64,000 nt of DNA, from positions 12,042,466 through 12,106,465 of the forward strand of contig NC_051128.1 of the NCBI RefSeq assembly GCF_014839805.1. Direction: 5' to 3'. Below the pieces are notes generated by a model. The model was not told the origin of the DNA. It saw nothing but the letters and a program-made list of their open reading frames with translations, and ran no database searches. This document shows, piece by piece, positions 22,740 to 33,883 of this stretch. Origin of the DNA: Manduca sexta (taxonomy: Eukaryota > Arthropoda > Insecta > Lepidoptera > Sphingidae). The position numbers and the translations under genes are program-made. How positions within the stretch are numbered: the stretch's first letter is position 1; the number at the start of each line of letters is the position of its first letter.

Positions 22740-23115
22740 TCTATATATATAAAAATCAATTGCTGTTCGTTAGTCTCGCTAAAACTCGAGAACGGCTGAA
22801 CGGATTTATCTTATCTTGGTCTTGAATTATTCGTGGAGGTCTAGGGAAGATTTAAAAGGTGAGAAAAATTCGAATAATTGCCGGGAAAATCCTCAAAACA
22901 GCATTTTTCTATTTCCCATACAAACGTTTTCTAACTAATACGTAGAGTCAATTTGAGCTTTATTGCTATCGTATAAAGTTCACTGTTGTCTAAGCAATGT
23001 AGGTGTGTTCCTAACATCAAAGCAGTGTGCGTTGGAGCACAGAATATAATAATGTAATGTCGCGTTCTGAAACTCAACAAAAGTGATATCGCGGACCCGA
23101 CTAAATTGAACAGTC
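22740..23115 (+). mobile_element. Helitron 5' portion, 3' end missing
   Basis: It begins A|TCTATATATATAAAAATC, then CAATTGCTGTTCGTTAGTCT and CGAGAACGGCTGAACGGATT. The first about 216 bp look identical to the 5' end of the Helitron at 60180-61232. After that the match becomes patchy up to GCGTTCTGAAACTCAACAAA at about 23085. No CTRR end follows. Confidence 0.8.
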
Positions 23116-23227
23116 ACAAAATTTAATATATCATTAGTTATTTGGTTGGCTTCACGATATTATTTCTTTTGTTTTACTTTAAAATGCATGTTTTCGTTAT
23201 GGACAATTTTTGAGCTACTTTTGCATA

Positions 23228-23728
23228 TCTATACTTATAATAAATCTGTAGGGAGGTCAATTCTGTACATGAAATATATTTCCAAAATAACTGGGGGTGA
23301 TTAGGGATCGATACTGATGCCAAAAATGCAATTAGTAAAATTTTTGTCTGTCTGTCTGTATAACCGTTATAGAAACAAAAACTACTCGACGGATTTTAAC
23401 TTAACTTGGTACAATTATTTTTCATACTCCTGAGCTGGTTATAGTATACTTTTCAACACGCTACAATTAATAGGAGCATAGCAGTGATGGAAAATGTTGG
23501 GAAAACGGGAGAAGTTACTCCATTTTTTAAGCTTCCGTCATTTCGTGTGCAACCTTAATGGTAAATAAAGTTCCTTCGATTTCACCAGGATCCCATCATC
23601 AGACCCATACCGGACAATCGGACCACCTGCATACCACCATAAATTAAAAAAACATCCCGACAAATTGAGCACCTTCTCCATTTTTGAAACCCGAAATCCA
23701 CGCGGGCGAAGCTGCGGGCGGAAGCTAG
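23228..23728 (+). mobile_element. Non-autonomous Helitron, complete (501 bp)
   Basis: It starts A|TCTATACTTATAATAAATC (23228). It contains TTGTCTGTCTGTCTGTATAA and ACTACTCGACGGATTTTAAC, and ends CACGCGGGCGAAGCTGCGGG, CGGAAGCTAG|T (23728). A|TC start and CTAG|T end, with no terminal repeats and no duplication, are the Helitron rules. The GC-rich GCGGGCGAAGCTGCGGGCG before CTAG can fold into a small hairpin. It has no protein frame. Confidence 0.85.
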
Positions 23729-23845
23729 TCATTTAATAAATTCCTTTCATAAATATTAAAACTTAGGAACAGAGTAAAAGCAGTTCTTTGCGTGCGATAT
23801 AAGTTTCAAAATACATAATTAAGACGCAGATAATTAAAACTGCTG

Positions 23846-24080
23846 CTGGTGGTAGGTTTTTTGTTTCCACCCGAATAGCGACCACAGTACTCAAGATAAA
23901 CCAACCATAGTGGCCCACGTAAGAATGTCGCGTTCCGTGATTACCCTATACATCCAAACAGGCCGGCATAATTGTACCCACTAGCAAGAGGAAACATGAG
24001 ATGTCAGTCGATACAATCTGCACCCTACTTTGCTTACCATCAGTTGTAGTGAGGTCTTTGTTGTGCCCATATAGGAAAAA
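23846..24080 (+). mobile_element. Family C element
   Basis: It starts CTGGTGGTAGGTTTTTTG, then CCCGAATAGCGACCACAGTA, CATAGTGGCCCACGTAAGAA, CAAACAGGCCGGCATAATTG, GATGTCAGTCGATACAATCT and GCTTACCATCAGTTGTAGTG. The GAGGGGTAATCATCTCTCG block is altered, so it is an older copy than 26723. Confidence 0.7.
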
Positions 24081-24108
24081 TACCATTTAATTCTACCAAG
24101 AGGAACTG

Positions 24109-24375
24109 TCTCGGTGGCGTAGTTGTATTGCATGTCCGGTACAATAGCGCTCTGAGGTCCTGGGTTCGAATCCCGGGTCGGGCAAAGTGATATTTGGGTT
24201 TTTCTGCTCAGTATCAGCCCGGAGTCTGGAATTTGTGCCCGATATGGCGATAGGCTCGCCCCCTATCACATCATGGGACGGAACATACTTGGCGAAAAGT
24301 GGGTGCCCTAGTTGCGCCTCTGCATACCCCTTCGGGGATAAAATGCGTGATGTTATGTATGTTATGTATGTATGT
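24109..24375 (+). mobile_element. SINE-A, full length, with target duplication
   Basis: The head TCTCGGTGGCGTAGTTGTAT includes an A-box-like block and the B box is GGTTCGAATCC. The body is standard, and it ends CTGCATACCCCTTCGGGGAT, AAAATGCGTGATGTTATG and (TATG)n. The flanks AAGAGGAACTG (24098-24108) and AAGAGGACCTG (24376-24386) are an 11-bp duplication with one mismatch. Confidence 0.9.
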
Positions 24376-24438
24376 AAGAGGACCTGTCTATTGGCCTATT
24401 TCTACATCTAAATATACTGATCGATCTTACGAACAAGT

Positions 24439-24635
24439 AACAAACAACAAAAAACATCGTGAGGAAACCTGCACATCTGAGAAGTTCTATATAGGAATTT
24501 CGAAGCTGTGTGAAGTCTACCAATCCGCACTAGGCCAGCGTGGTGGACTAAGGCCTAATCCCTCTCAGTAGTAGAGGAGGCCTGTGCTCAGCAGTGGGCA
24601 GTATATACAGGGCTGATATTATTATTATATATTTA
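24439..24635 (+). mobile_element. SINE-B, 5'-truncated, with 12-bp target duplication
   Basis: It starts part-way in at AAACATCGTGAGGAAACCTG and keeps the standard 3' half through GGACTAAGGCCTAATCCCTC and the ATT tail. The identical flanks TTACGAACAAGT at 24427-24438 and 24636-24647 show it inserted as a truncated copy rather than being eroded later. Confidence 0.9.
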
Positions 24636-24647
24636 TTACGAACAAGT

Positions 24648-26020
24648 CTCTGAGCTTGGTAAAGATTGAGTATAGATAATGTAAACGGCAACAGACTCTT
24701 GGATTTCTAATTGACTGCAGTAAAGGCTTAGAGTAATATAAATAGAAATCTTTAGATATTCTGAATCTCGCACGGTAAGCCGCAGCGCACACTCAGTTTC
24801 ATAGTTTTCTGACTTTTAATTATGTTTATTCCTACACATGTGTGGTCTTGATGTTTGTACAAAAAAATTGGGACCCGAATAGCTTTTGTTTTCAGTATCA
24901 TATTTTAGGCTGTATATAAATAGCATTTAGGGCTTCTTTAATAATACACCCTGTGATCAAAAGTGTCAACGTCACCAAAAGTATTAAGGAAAAATAATAT
25001 TTTTACCCGATGTCGTGGCGAGATTCCGAGCTCGCCATTAAGCAATCCTGCTCCTCAATAATGTCAAAGTTGACAAAACACGACCTTGTGAATCGAAACG
25101 GAACGGCCGAAATGCTTTGCAATTTTACACTTAGTTAACACGGTAGTAAAGTTTAAAATTATTTGTATATTTTTTAATAACCCTTGAGTGACCGGTGATG
25201 GGTTTTTCGCAATTAACATATTTATAAGATTGTTAATCGCTTACACTTTTATATTTATAATCTATGATTTTTGTGCTTGTTCGATATTTGGAATTCGATA
25301 GTTGTTTTAACCTCGAAGGGCCTACAGCCTAAATAATTCAAAGTGCACTGAGAATAGGTACAATCAAGTAATTAAGTGTGCATATGAATTGAAATATTGG
25401 ATTTATATAATTAAATATTTGAAGCAAAGAGAATGAGAACTAGGTTTGACATCATATTTGTTACATCTTTTTTCTGTTAAAAAAAATATATAGTTTACAT
25501 TTCTATATTTGAAAAAATAACCTTACATGTAAAAGAAACTTTACCTATAAATTTCAAAATGGCGTTCGTAACGAGCCAAAATTATTACGTAACGTAACTT
25601 GATAGTTCCGATGTATCATTGGATAGATTTCAAAATTACATAACCTCAAAATGAAACGTCTTAGTTGTTTTATAAATACGACTACCCGGACTTAGCGTGA
25701 TTATAACATGAGATACACTTCCGTAACGTTCATTATTAGTTTATGATTAAAATGCCTTTAGGATTGTCTTATAATGAAAGTTCCATATTAGTTAGTCGTA
25801 GGTCTCATTAAAATTTTTAGGTAAATCAAGTTCCTATACATAATTACGACACCAAAGAGTGTAAAAATAAATTATTGTGAGTAGATATATTCTGAAAATA
25901 TCTGAACACGTCATTTAGCATATTTTTATACTTAATGTAGTTATAAAAGATAGCCAGCAAATTGGTTGATAAAAAAATTGTCTTCACTTCTTCAGTAGCG
26001 GCGCGCGGGCGGAACGCTTG
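24648..26020. other. No gene seen
   Basis: AT-rich with no recognisable repeat or frame, apart from the promoter-like patch just downstream. Confidence 0.45.
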
Positions 26021-26075
26021 ATAAATCCATATTATAAAAGCAGAGCTGGAGTCGCACTACACTTAGCAGAAAATT
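26021..26075 (+). promoter_or_regulatory. TATA-box promoter-like patch, orphan
   Basis: A GC-rich run (CAGTAGCGGCGCGCGGGCGG, about 25994) is followed by TATAAAAG at 26033-26040. About 25-30 bp further is CACTACACTTAGCAG, a plausible initiator. Spacing fits a TATA promoter on the + strand, but no open frame or splice donor follows within several hundred bases. Confidence 0.3.
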
Positions 26076-26311
26076 TAAAACGCTCTTAGACCTTTTACTT
26101 AAGGGTCTTTTACATTGTGGTAATTCTTAATAATTTACCTTGCTGCATTGCAGCCGCGCGGTTAATTTTAATGCTCCCTTCAGTTGTGTCGACGAGCACT
26201 ACTGTCATGTCAATTCCTGTTCCATTTCGTATCGTAACTAAGATCAAGATTTATTCTCTTCTTCAAACCTGGTTAATCTTTCCGGCAAATTAAGAATAGC
26301 AATAGATGATT

Positions 26312-26444
26312 CATCATCATCATTATTTCAGCCGGGAATCATCCACTGCTGGACGTAGGCCTCTCCCATTGAGCGCTATAGGAACCGGTTCTGGGCCGCC
26401 CTCATCCATCGGACTCTGGTGTCATTCATTTAATTACAAAATAG
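26312..26444 (-). mobile_element. Short retroposon with CAT-repeat tail and target duplication
   Basis: CATCATCATCATTATTTCAG, CCGGGAATCATCCACTGCTG, GACGTAGGCCTCTCCCATTG and GGGCCGCCCTCATCCATCGG form a block common in lepidopteran genomes as the 3' end of a non-LTR element. TAGATGATT occurs at 26303-26311 and 26445-26453, consistent with a 9-bp duplication. The ATG/CAT repeat is the tail, so it reads on the minus strand. Confidence 0.65.
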
Positions 26445-26722
26445 TAGATGATTATTTTGAAATTAAATGACACGTTTCCATGTTCGAAAACAAAATAAAA
26501 TTAAATAAACTGTGCACTCGCTGTCCTGTTCACTGATTAGATACCAAATCCACTCGTAAATGTCATAGGTGAGATGCACGACTTTGACTTTAAACAAGAC
26601 GATAATAAGGATATTTTATTATAAAATTCTTTGCATTAGTCTTTGTAGAGCCGGCTACATATTTGACACGTCATTGGTCTATTAAATACGATATATTCAC
26701 ATAATACGTTTTATATATTTAC

Positions 26723-26972
26723 TAGTAGGATATATTTTATATCCGCCCAGAAAGCGACCACCGTACACAACGTGTTTAAACTCGCCATAGTGGTCCAGTT
26801 AAGTGTGTCGTGTTGTGGGATCAGCTTGTGTATATCTAGTTCCAACAGGCCGGCATAATTGTGTCGACGATCGCGGGGTAATCATCTCTCGTCAGTCGAC
26901 ATTCTAATGGACCCCACTCCACTTACCATCAGGTGCTGCGGGGACACTGCCATGCCCGCACAAAACAAAAAA
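26723..26972 (+). mobile_element. Family C element, best preserved
   Basis: It reads TAGTAGGATATATTTTATAT, CCGCCCAGAAAGCGACCACC, CCATAGTGGTCCAGTTAAGT, GTTCCAACAGGCCGGCATAA, TTGTGTCGACGATCGCGGGG, TAATCATCTCTCGTCAGTCG, GACCCCACTCCACTTACCAT and CAGGTGCTGCGGGGACACTG, with an A-rich tail. I used it as the reference for the family. Confidence 0.8.
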
Positions 26973-27499
26973 TATTAGCATACAAGTTACTTCTATTATT
27001 ATTATCAATTAGATTCAGATTTTTGAATCGTTAGTAACGCAAGCCAGCTTACTTAGAAATTACAACCATGAGGATATCCAATTCTTGACCCGGGGTGTGA
27101 GTGATAAAATTAGGCTTAATTGTAGGCTGATGACATTGACAACACGAAATGCCACGAAGTGCTTTTAAATTCCTGGATGATGCTACTGTTGACAGCCGTA
27201 ACGTGACCGATCAGCCTTCCCGCTTCATTGTCTAAATATGTGCGCGAGGTAGCTTGCCGTTGTCAATCAATTATACAATTACTAAATCGCTACCTCGCAT
27301 GTGATATTGATTACTCTACGGTACTCACTACACGTAAAGGTTAGGGCCGGTCACAAAATTATAGAACAATCTATAAAATGTCAAATCAGCTATAAAATTT
27401 AATATTTTAAGGCCTGTGGAATGCGAGAGTAATTAGGTTAATTGACATACAAAAAAAGACGTAAACTCGTAAGTTTAATATATTTAATATAAAGCCTGC
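26973..27499. other. No gene seen; inverted repeat at 27244-27298
   Basis: GCGAGGTAGC at 27244-27253 and GCTACCTCGC at 27289-27298 form a perfect 10-bp inverted repeat around 35 bases. No gene or mobile element is recognised. Confidence 0.45.
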
Positions 27500-27592
27500 G
27501 TAAGTGTGTTAAAACCGGTTGCCCAACCTGGGAATGGAACCCAGTACCTCCCAGTCTTCAACCAATACGCCATCACTACACCATGAAGGTAA
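27500..27592 (-). mobile_element. tRNA-like SINE head, third type
   Basis: On the minus strand: ATGGTGTAGTGATGGCGTAT (A-box-like), ACTGGGAGGTACTGGGTTCC, ATTCCCAGGTTGGGCAACCG (B box GGTTCCATTCC). The body downstream is not recognised. A fainter relative may sit at about 43185-43235 (AAGTGTTAAAACCGTTGGTC). Confidence 0.5.
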
Positions 27593-28024
27593 AATTCCGA
27601 TAGACTATAAATAAACTTTCAAAACAGATCGTAAATAAGGTTTTGCGAATAATCTAGACGTGTCCACGCACAGGTGTTGCAAAATTTCGAGTGAAAAGTG
27701 AAAGAACGTTGGTTTGTATACTCACCACGTCGCACTTTCACACCTATCTTATTAGAACCCCTTCGGCGATTAGAACTAATATTACAAACTCAAGTCTTAG
27801 TTATTCTGTCTCAGTTTTAGTTTAATTGTGTCGCTGGTAGACCAAGATACAGGCTTTGCCTAGTTTGGATACCCCTGGGAATTCTAGTTTTAAGGAACTT
27901 ATATTTTTATATAAATTTATTTTAAGTAGAATTAAGTGTCCGTAAGTCTGTTTTTCAATAAACGATTTCATTTCATTCAATAAATTATAAAAAAAAACTG
28001 AATTATGTGTATACTATATAACCT

Positions 28025-28277
28025 AGGTATGTACCACCGCAGTGGTTATTTCTGCCGGCAAGCAGCAGTGTGTGGTCACTGTTGTGTTTCGGTATGAAGG
28101 ACATTGAAATCAGTGTAACTACTGGACATAATAATTAAACATCTCATGTCTCAAGATGGCGAGCGCAGTGGTATACTTTGTAATTCAAGGTGTTGGAGGG
28201 TGTTTCTACTATTTAAGGGCGGTCGTATCGCTTACCATCAGGCGAACGGCAAGCTCATCTCGTCATTCAAAACAATC
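28025..28277 (+). mobile_element. Family D element, near full length
   Basis: It reads GGTATGTACCACCGCAGTGG, TTATTTCTGCCGGCAAGCAG, CAGTGTGTGGTCACTGTTGT, GTATGAAGGACATTGAAATC, CATCTCATGTCTCAAGATGG, CGAGCGCAGTGGTATACTTT, TTACCATCAGGCGAACGGCA and AGCTCATCTCGTCATTCAAA, with an A-rich tail. This is a pattern repeated widely in Lepidoptera as an RTE-type 3' region. Confidence 0.8.
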
Positions 28278-28455
28278 TTTTTTAAGTAAATGTGGCTAGT
28301 TTAGACTTCCGGCCTTAGAGAGGTAGAGTCATTTTATGAAGTTACGCCCAACTTACTTGGGACTCTGTTTTGCATAAAAATATCTTGTTTGCAAAAATGT
28401 TCGATGGTGATAGCTGTAAAATCTTCGAACATCGGAAGCAAAAATTAAACAAATA

Positions 28456-28669
28456 ATGATTTCTTATGTTTACGCGAATGTTAGACATTAAAATTAAACT
28501 ATTTTTCGGATTATATCGCGGTTTTAATATTTTAGTTTCCTTCGATTTTTCATGTCATGTCATGGTCAGGGGGAGGGGTTGTGTAGGTTGTAAAGTCTTC
28601 GAAACGTCGGGAGAAAACTAAGATATTAAAACCGCGATAAAATCCGAAAAAGAGTTTAATTTTAATGTT
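28456..28669. mobile_element. Family G foldback, best preserved
   Basis: The left arm is ATGATTTCTTATGTTTACGC, GAATGTTAGACATTAAAATT, AAACTATTTTTCGGATTATA, TCGCGGTTTTAATATTTTAG. The right arm is its inverted copy (ACTAAGATATTAAAACCGCG, ATAAAATCCGAAAAAGAGTT, TAATTTTAATGTT). The arms are over 55 bp with few mismatches, around a centre holding GTCTTCGAAACGTCGGG. It has no coding capacity. Confidence 0.8.
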
Positions 28670-29444
28670 AAAAAATAATCTTAAAATAGATTTATTTCAA
28701 TGAAGCATCTCTGTTTATAAACAAGTAAGGGTATGCTAATAAGAGATAATTTAAAATTGTACTCAGAAAAGTCTAATAATATGGAATAGTTTTAGAGATT
28801 ACACACCAATTATTACTTATCACGAAAACATCTCAACATTACATATCTATAATACTCGTGTAAACGTGTAAATACAATGTAAAGATACAAGGAATCTTCT
28901 ACAAAATCTCAACGAAATTATGAGAATTTGTTTTGTTTAATTATACTACAAAATAAATTACTAAAAAGGTCACTGACAGCATGTTTTCTCAAACTACAAT
29001 AGAATATACAAACTTCGTGTGGGAAACAACCTATACGTTACTGGCAACTTGATCACTACCTTCACCACGTACAGGGTGTTGAAAAAATTAATTATAATCA
29101 GATAATTATTTCTCAATAATTTTGGATAAATTAAAAAACTTCTATACGCATTTTAATTATGAGAAGATGATTAGCCCACCTGTTATTAAAGCCACTAATA
29201 ATGAACTATGCTCATAATTTTAAGACATTACAGCATCATAGAATGTCCTGTAATTACTTTGACGTTAATGTCCTTCAAAATATAGCAGTACTAACACTTT
29301 GCATACAGCAGAAAAAAACAATTCTATGATGCCAACCCAAACAGCATCCATTTATAAGAAATTTATATAGAAATTTATATAGCATAGAAATAAACTCTTA
29401 GCTCTTTTTTTACCTGGACACTGCAAATAAACTCACTGCACTGG
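28670..29444. other. No gene seen
   Basis: AT-rich. No frame, RNA or repeat is recognised. Confidence 0.45.
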
Positions 29445-29585
29445 TAGAGCATCGACTGACGAGAGATAATTCTCCTTCGCCAGTCTGAGAATTTGCGGTA
29501 TGATTGACACCGAATGTCTATAGACTATCTCGAAGGCGACACACTCACGTGGGTCATTATGGCGGGTGGTGTTTACAAGATATTA
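29445..29585 (-). mobile_element. Family C element, diverged
   Basis: CGACTGACGAGAGATAATTC, TCGAAGGCGACACACTCACG and TGGGTCATTATGGCGGGTGG occur in family C order on the minus strand. The 66-codon frame here is incidental. Confidence 0.5.
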
Positions 29586-31270
29586 ATAAAATATATTGTA
29601 CCTATATTTGTATCACCCTATGAACATATCCGTAAAGTTCAGCGATCTAGCGAGCACATTAAGCCTTTTCCTACAGCCAAGGCACGCGGCATATTGTGGG
29701 AAACATGCAACTAACTCGGACCCGCAGTAAATTTGCCCCAATTTCGGTAGTTATTGATTATTTAGTAACTGTAGAGAATATAGTGAAGTTGAGTAACTGT
29801 GAGCATGTTACCTTTGTGTTAAAAAAGTCGCGGTTCGATTCAAGGAAATTTGCTTCTAACTTTTTTTGAATTTAAAGTTACGGAAAACCTTTGGTTGTTA
29901 GTTTATAATTATTATAATAAAGTTCGTGGTACGGACATGACAAGAAAATATTTAGCTCTATTTATATAAAAAAAAGTTGATGAGAAGTACAATGTTGGAG
30001 GTTGTATAAATATCTTAATTTTTATTTTTAATACATTAACGCAATTTTCCAGGCATTTTACATGCTTTGTTCTATGATTATCATGAAATCCTGTTACAAT
30101 AACATGATTCAACGTCATAAACAATCTGATGATATTTCTCATTAATTTCCTAACGAACCATCAAGTCCATTGTAACATTTTTATCTTAACAAAATCACCA
30201 GTAATAATCCGATTGTAGTCACGATATCATAGGCTAAAGGAAAACAAAAAACGTTATGAAAGAGGGTAATCGATTTCACGAAATAAATCGATTGTTTATC
30301 GATTGCTCTTTCTCGGTTAAGTAGGATGACAAGCTGTTGCGTATGTAGTAAACTTGGGGGGAATAAATAGCTTATAGATTATTTTTAAAATTTTAAGCAA
30401 ACAATTTATTTTAGTACGCTTCTTTATAACATAGAGAGTTGTAAACCAGCAAGAAAAATATTTAATTTCTCTACTACACCATCAAATTATGAAGAAAAAT
30501 TTAAAATAGCATTATATCCCACTACACGTATATATTTATTAAAAAAGATATTTCAATAAAAAAACAAAAACGAATACGAATGTTAAGAACTTGTGCATAT
30601 TATGAACTCTATCATGTAAGAGTCCTGTAACTCGACATAATGATAAGTAATAACTTATTAATTCAAATAAACAACCAAAATATACTTTAATTACATATAC
30701 CAAACTCTATCATAGAGTGTTGTGTTAAGACTTCTAGTATAGGGTTACGAGTGAATCGATGCAGGAAAGTAATTTCATAACGACATTAGTCGGTCGGTCA
30801 GCTCATGACAACTGAACTGTAAAGGTCCCTATAATGTCAGTAGAAAATGTGTTAACACATTTTGATTGGACCTTTATTACGTGGTTAAATGGTTCTTTAA
30901 ACACTTCGTTTTGATTTTTTTTCTTTCTCATGTTGAAGCTATGAAACTATGAAATAACTTCTGGAATTATTGTTTCAAAACTTTGAGTTCAAAAATATAA
31001 TCATATGAGCTTTATGCTTTATATCTTTAAAATAATATGATGCATTATCGTCGTTATAAAACTAAATAATTCTGTTTATATAATTCGTTATCCAGTCTTA
31101 ATAATCAGAGGTAGAGTCTTCTCTTAGTATTATTAAAAGCAAAACAATAAATTAAACATCATCAACAAGGTTAACACTTATAAATGAACCCTAATCGTAG
31201 TTATCTTATCCTCTTCTAGTAACCGTCCTGAGCCAGGGTTCGTAACCAACGGGTTATGACCAAACAACCA
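29586..31270. other. No gene seen
   Basis: AT-rich, with a pair of ATCGAT-type direct repeats at 30268-30305 (ATCGATTTCACG, ATCGATTGTTTATCGATTG). No gene or mobile element can be supported. Confidence 0.45.
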
Positions 31271-31320
31271 ATGACTGCTGAGGGCAACCCACTCGTTAGT
31301 GGGTTGCCTTCAGCAGACAT
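31271..31320. repeat. Tight 23-bp hairpin with 4-nt loop
   Basis: The arms at 31271-31293 and 31298-31320 (CTGAGGGCAACCCACT / AGTGGGTTGCCTTCAG cores) pair around the loop CGTT with one A-A mismatch and one G-U. The short loop makes a microRNA role unlikely. It could be the centre of a foldback element (surrounding DNA 31205-31400 is GC-richer than background). Confidence 0.7.
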
Positions 31321-33668
31321 TTAATTTTTCAAGGGTTGCGAGCGCCTAAATCGCTCACCCGAAAGTCCGGTTTGTTTGTAAAAGACGATCCTTGTCAGGC
31401 TAACAAACCTTATACATTATCATAATATATGGACATTTTCCTAGAATTATTTACATCAAACACCAGTAATGTCACTTTATGACATCTGCATAAAAAGCAA
31501 ATTTTAAAAGAAAGCAGGAAACGTACTTGCAGTAATTTCTAGCGTAGACTCCGCTTTCGCTGCAGCTGCGTTACGTCGCAGATTTGAACCCATTACGTTC
31601 GACAAAATGAGACGTTATGAGTATGTATGTATTGCGAGTGAACATGTGTGGTAAATTGATGTTAATGAATGAAAATGTTTGTGTATAGTATCTGTGGTTG
31701 TTGTAATGTAAAGACGGTGCTATGTTATTCAGTTCTGTATATTTATTATTAAAACTAATTCTGAATTATATAAAAAATGTACTGAATTGCACTTTATCTA
31801 AACTGAATTAATCCCTTTAAAGGGAAAATAAACGATTGTTTATAAGGGCACAAAAGAAAGAAGACAATTGAAATTATCGATTTGTTCACCTACCTTTGTG
31901 GCTGACTGTACTAATGTATTTATTGGTTCATAATACTTGTATTATTTTTCACAATAATATATATTGGAGCACATTGAAATCCAATATTCAAATTTTAATG
32001 CGATTTGAAATAGAATTAACATCTAACCTTTTTCCGCTCTTCTGTTGATTTATTACCAAACTAACCCAATATTTATACAATATTTCTCATCTGACACCAT
32101 GAACAAACATTGTTACATTAACATAATTGTGACATACTCATCACCAATTAACGTGACACATAGTTTTACACCATAAACCATTTAGAATTAAAACATTACC
32201 ATAATTGTGACTTATATTTGACACATGTAGAGCAAGATGCAGAGACTTTTCAAGCAAGTTTATGAAGCAAAGAATTTCATTTGAAGTATGTAGGCCGCGT
32301 ATGAAACCCGCGCGTCGCAAACATTACGTGTGCGGTTTCATCTCATGTAATATTTATCTTGTTAAGTACTTTGGGTTTGGTAATGGACGGATATTTGTAA
32401 TCCATAGTACCATCGGAAAAATTTCAAGCGTTTAACAGGTTTCAAGGTTTTGTGTCGATATTGTTTTGTTATTATATTTAGTGGGAAATAGTTTATGACG
32501 CCATACTATGAATAAAATAAGAATATTTGAGTAATTTACGAAATCTAGGATTATTGAAAACTGTTACTGTTAAAATAATATTTTAATGTTTTTACAACTG
32601 AGAGGTATGAGTAGTTGTAAAGAAGACAACGATTTCCTTGCTCTGTGAAATATTTTTGTGATAATTTAGTAGTATTTGTCTCAGATCTTGTTGGTCTCGT
32701 ATTTAAATTCCCCATAACTACCGACACTCCTCTTCTCTAGTATAAGATAATACGTGACTTTTTAATGTATTTATAAAGTGAAAACACTATACAAGATACA
32801 AGATGATTACTTGTCAAACATGTGTAGTCATTATACTTTGGAAATGCATGGATTTAACAAAAAATAGTGTGACATTTTTTTTATTTTTATTTTTTATTTT
32901 GAACAACAAACAGTCACATACATCAAAAAGTAAATTATTTACCATGGTAGGCGTACAAATATAAAAGTAAAGTAACTTAAAATAAATTTGAGACAATATT
33001 GATTATAATCACGTATTTAGATAAATTATATTTGTACACAGCAAATCAGAAATTAGCGAAATATAAAATCTATAAATAAACTATAAAACCAACTTCCTTC
33101 CAACGTTCATAAATCACACAGCCTCCAATTTCAAGATCATCCCTAATTACTACCCAAAATTCCTAGATAACGCTAGAGCTTTGTGTACATTTACCACGTA
33201 GAACCTTCTGAAACAATGGACAATGTTGTCTACATCGGTGCAGCCTCACCTCGAGTGGCGCAGATTGTCACGGTTGATGATTCGCCTTCGGAAACCGATT
33301 GTATGGGAGTTGGGCAAGGTTTGGGAGGCTTTTAATGTATGGCATCATGCCTGTTACTTTGGAGATTATACATCTAACTGGCGTGGATGCTGGCATGTTA
33401 TTTATAAATAGAGCAGCATTACCCAGAAATTTAAGTTACAAAATACTGAAAACTAAATTCATTATTTAACACGTCTTATAATTTTAAGAAATTATACTAG
33501 CATCTGATATTAAAAAACAAGTATCATTTTGCGCCTCTCAACAAATGATCATTTATTTTTTTGTATGTAGAGCTTTTATCAATAGTAAGTCTATTTCTTT
33601 ATATTTCCTTCATAATAAAATAATTTAGAAAACACTGAACAGTAATAAAAATAACATATATAAATACA
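31321..33668. other. No gene seen
   Basis: A CG-containing patch at 31540-31620 (CGCTTTCGCTGCAGCTGCGT) and a short imperfect hairpin at 32298-32341 (TGAAACCCGC / GTGCGGTTTCA) are the only structure. The frame at 33223-33411 lacks a motif and splice context. Confidence 0.4.
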
Positions 33669-33883
33669 CTAACTTTTGCTCGCGGCTTCGCTTTCGTAGG
33701 GGAGTTTTCCGGTATAAAAGTCCCGGTATATATTTTCCCGGGATAGAAAGTAGCCTATAACTTTCCAGGGTCTTAAACTATCTCCATACCAAATTTCATA
33801 AAAATCCGTTTAGTAAGATTTTGTCAAAATCGATAACATACCGACAGACAGAATAGGGGACTTTGTTTTATAATATGTATAGA
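33669..33883 (-). mobile_element. Non-autonomous Helitron, complete (215 bp)
   Basis: On the minus strand it starts A|TCTATACATATTATAAAACA at 33883. It has GTCTGTCGGTATGTTATCG and GGGAAAATATATACCGGGAC, and ends GAAGCCGCGAGCAAAAGTTAG|T. The last four bases are TTAG instead of CTAG, one substitution from the rule. It is about 80% like the copy at 36783. Confidence 0.8.

Noticed and set aside
27244..27264. GAGGTAG, the let-7 seed, inside a hairpin arm
   Set aside because: Only the 7-base seed matches. The following bases differ from let-7 and the opposite arm does not resemble its star strand.
33223..33411. 62-codon frame with several Trp residues as an exon
   Set aside because: No ATG in context, no consensus splice sites and no family resemblance.
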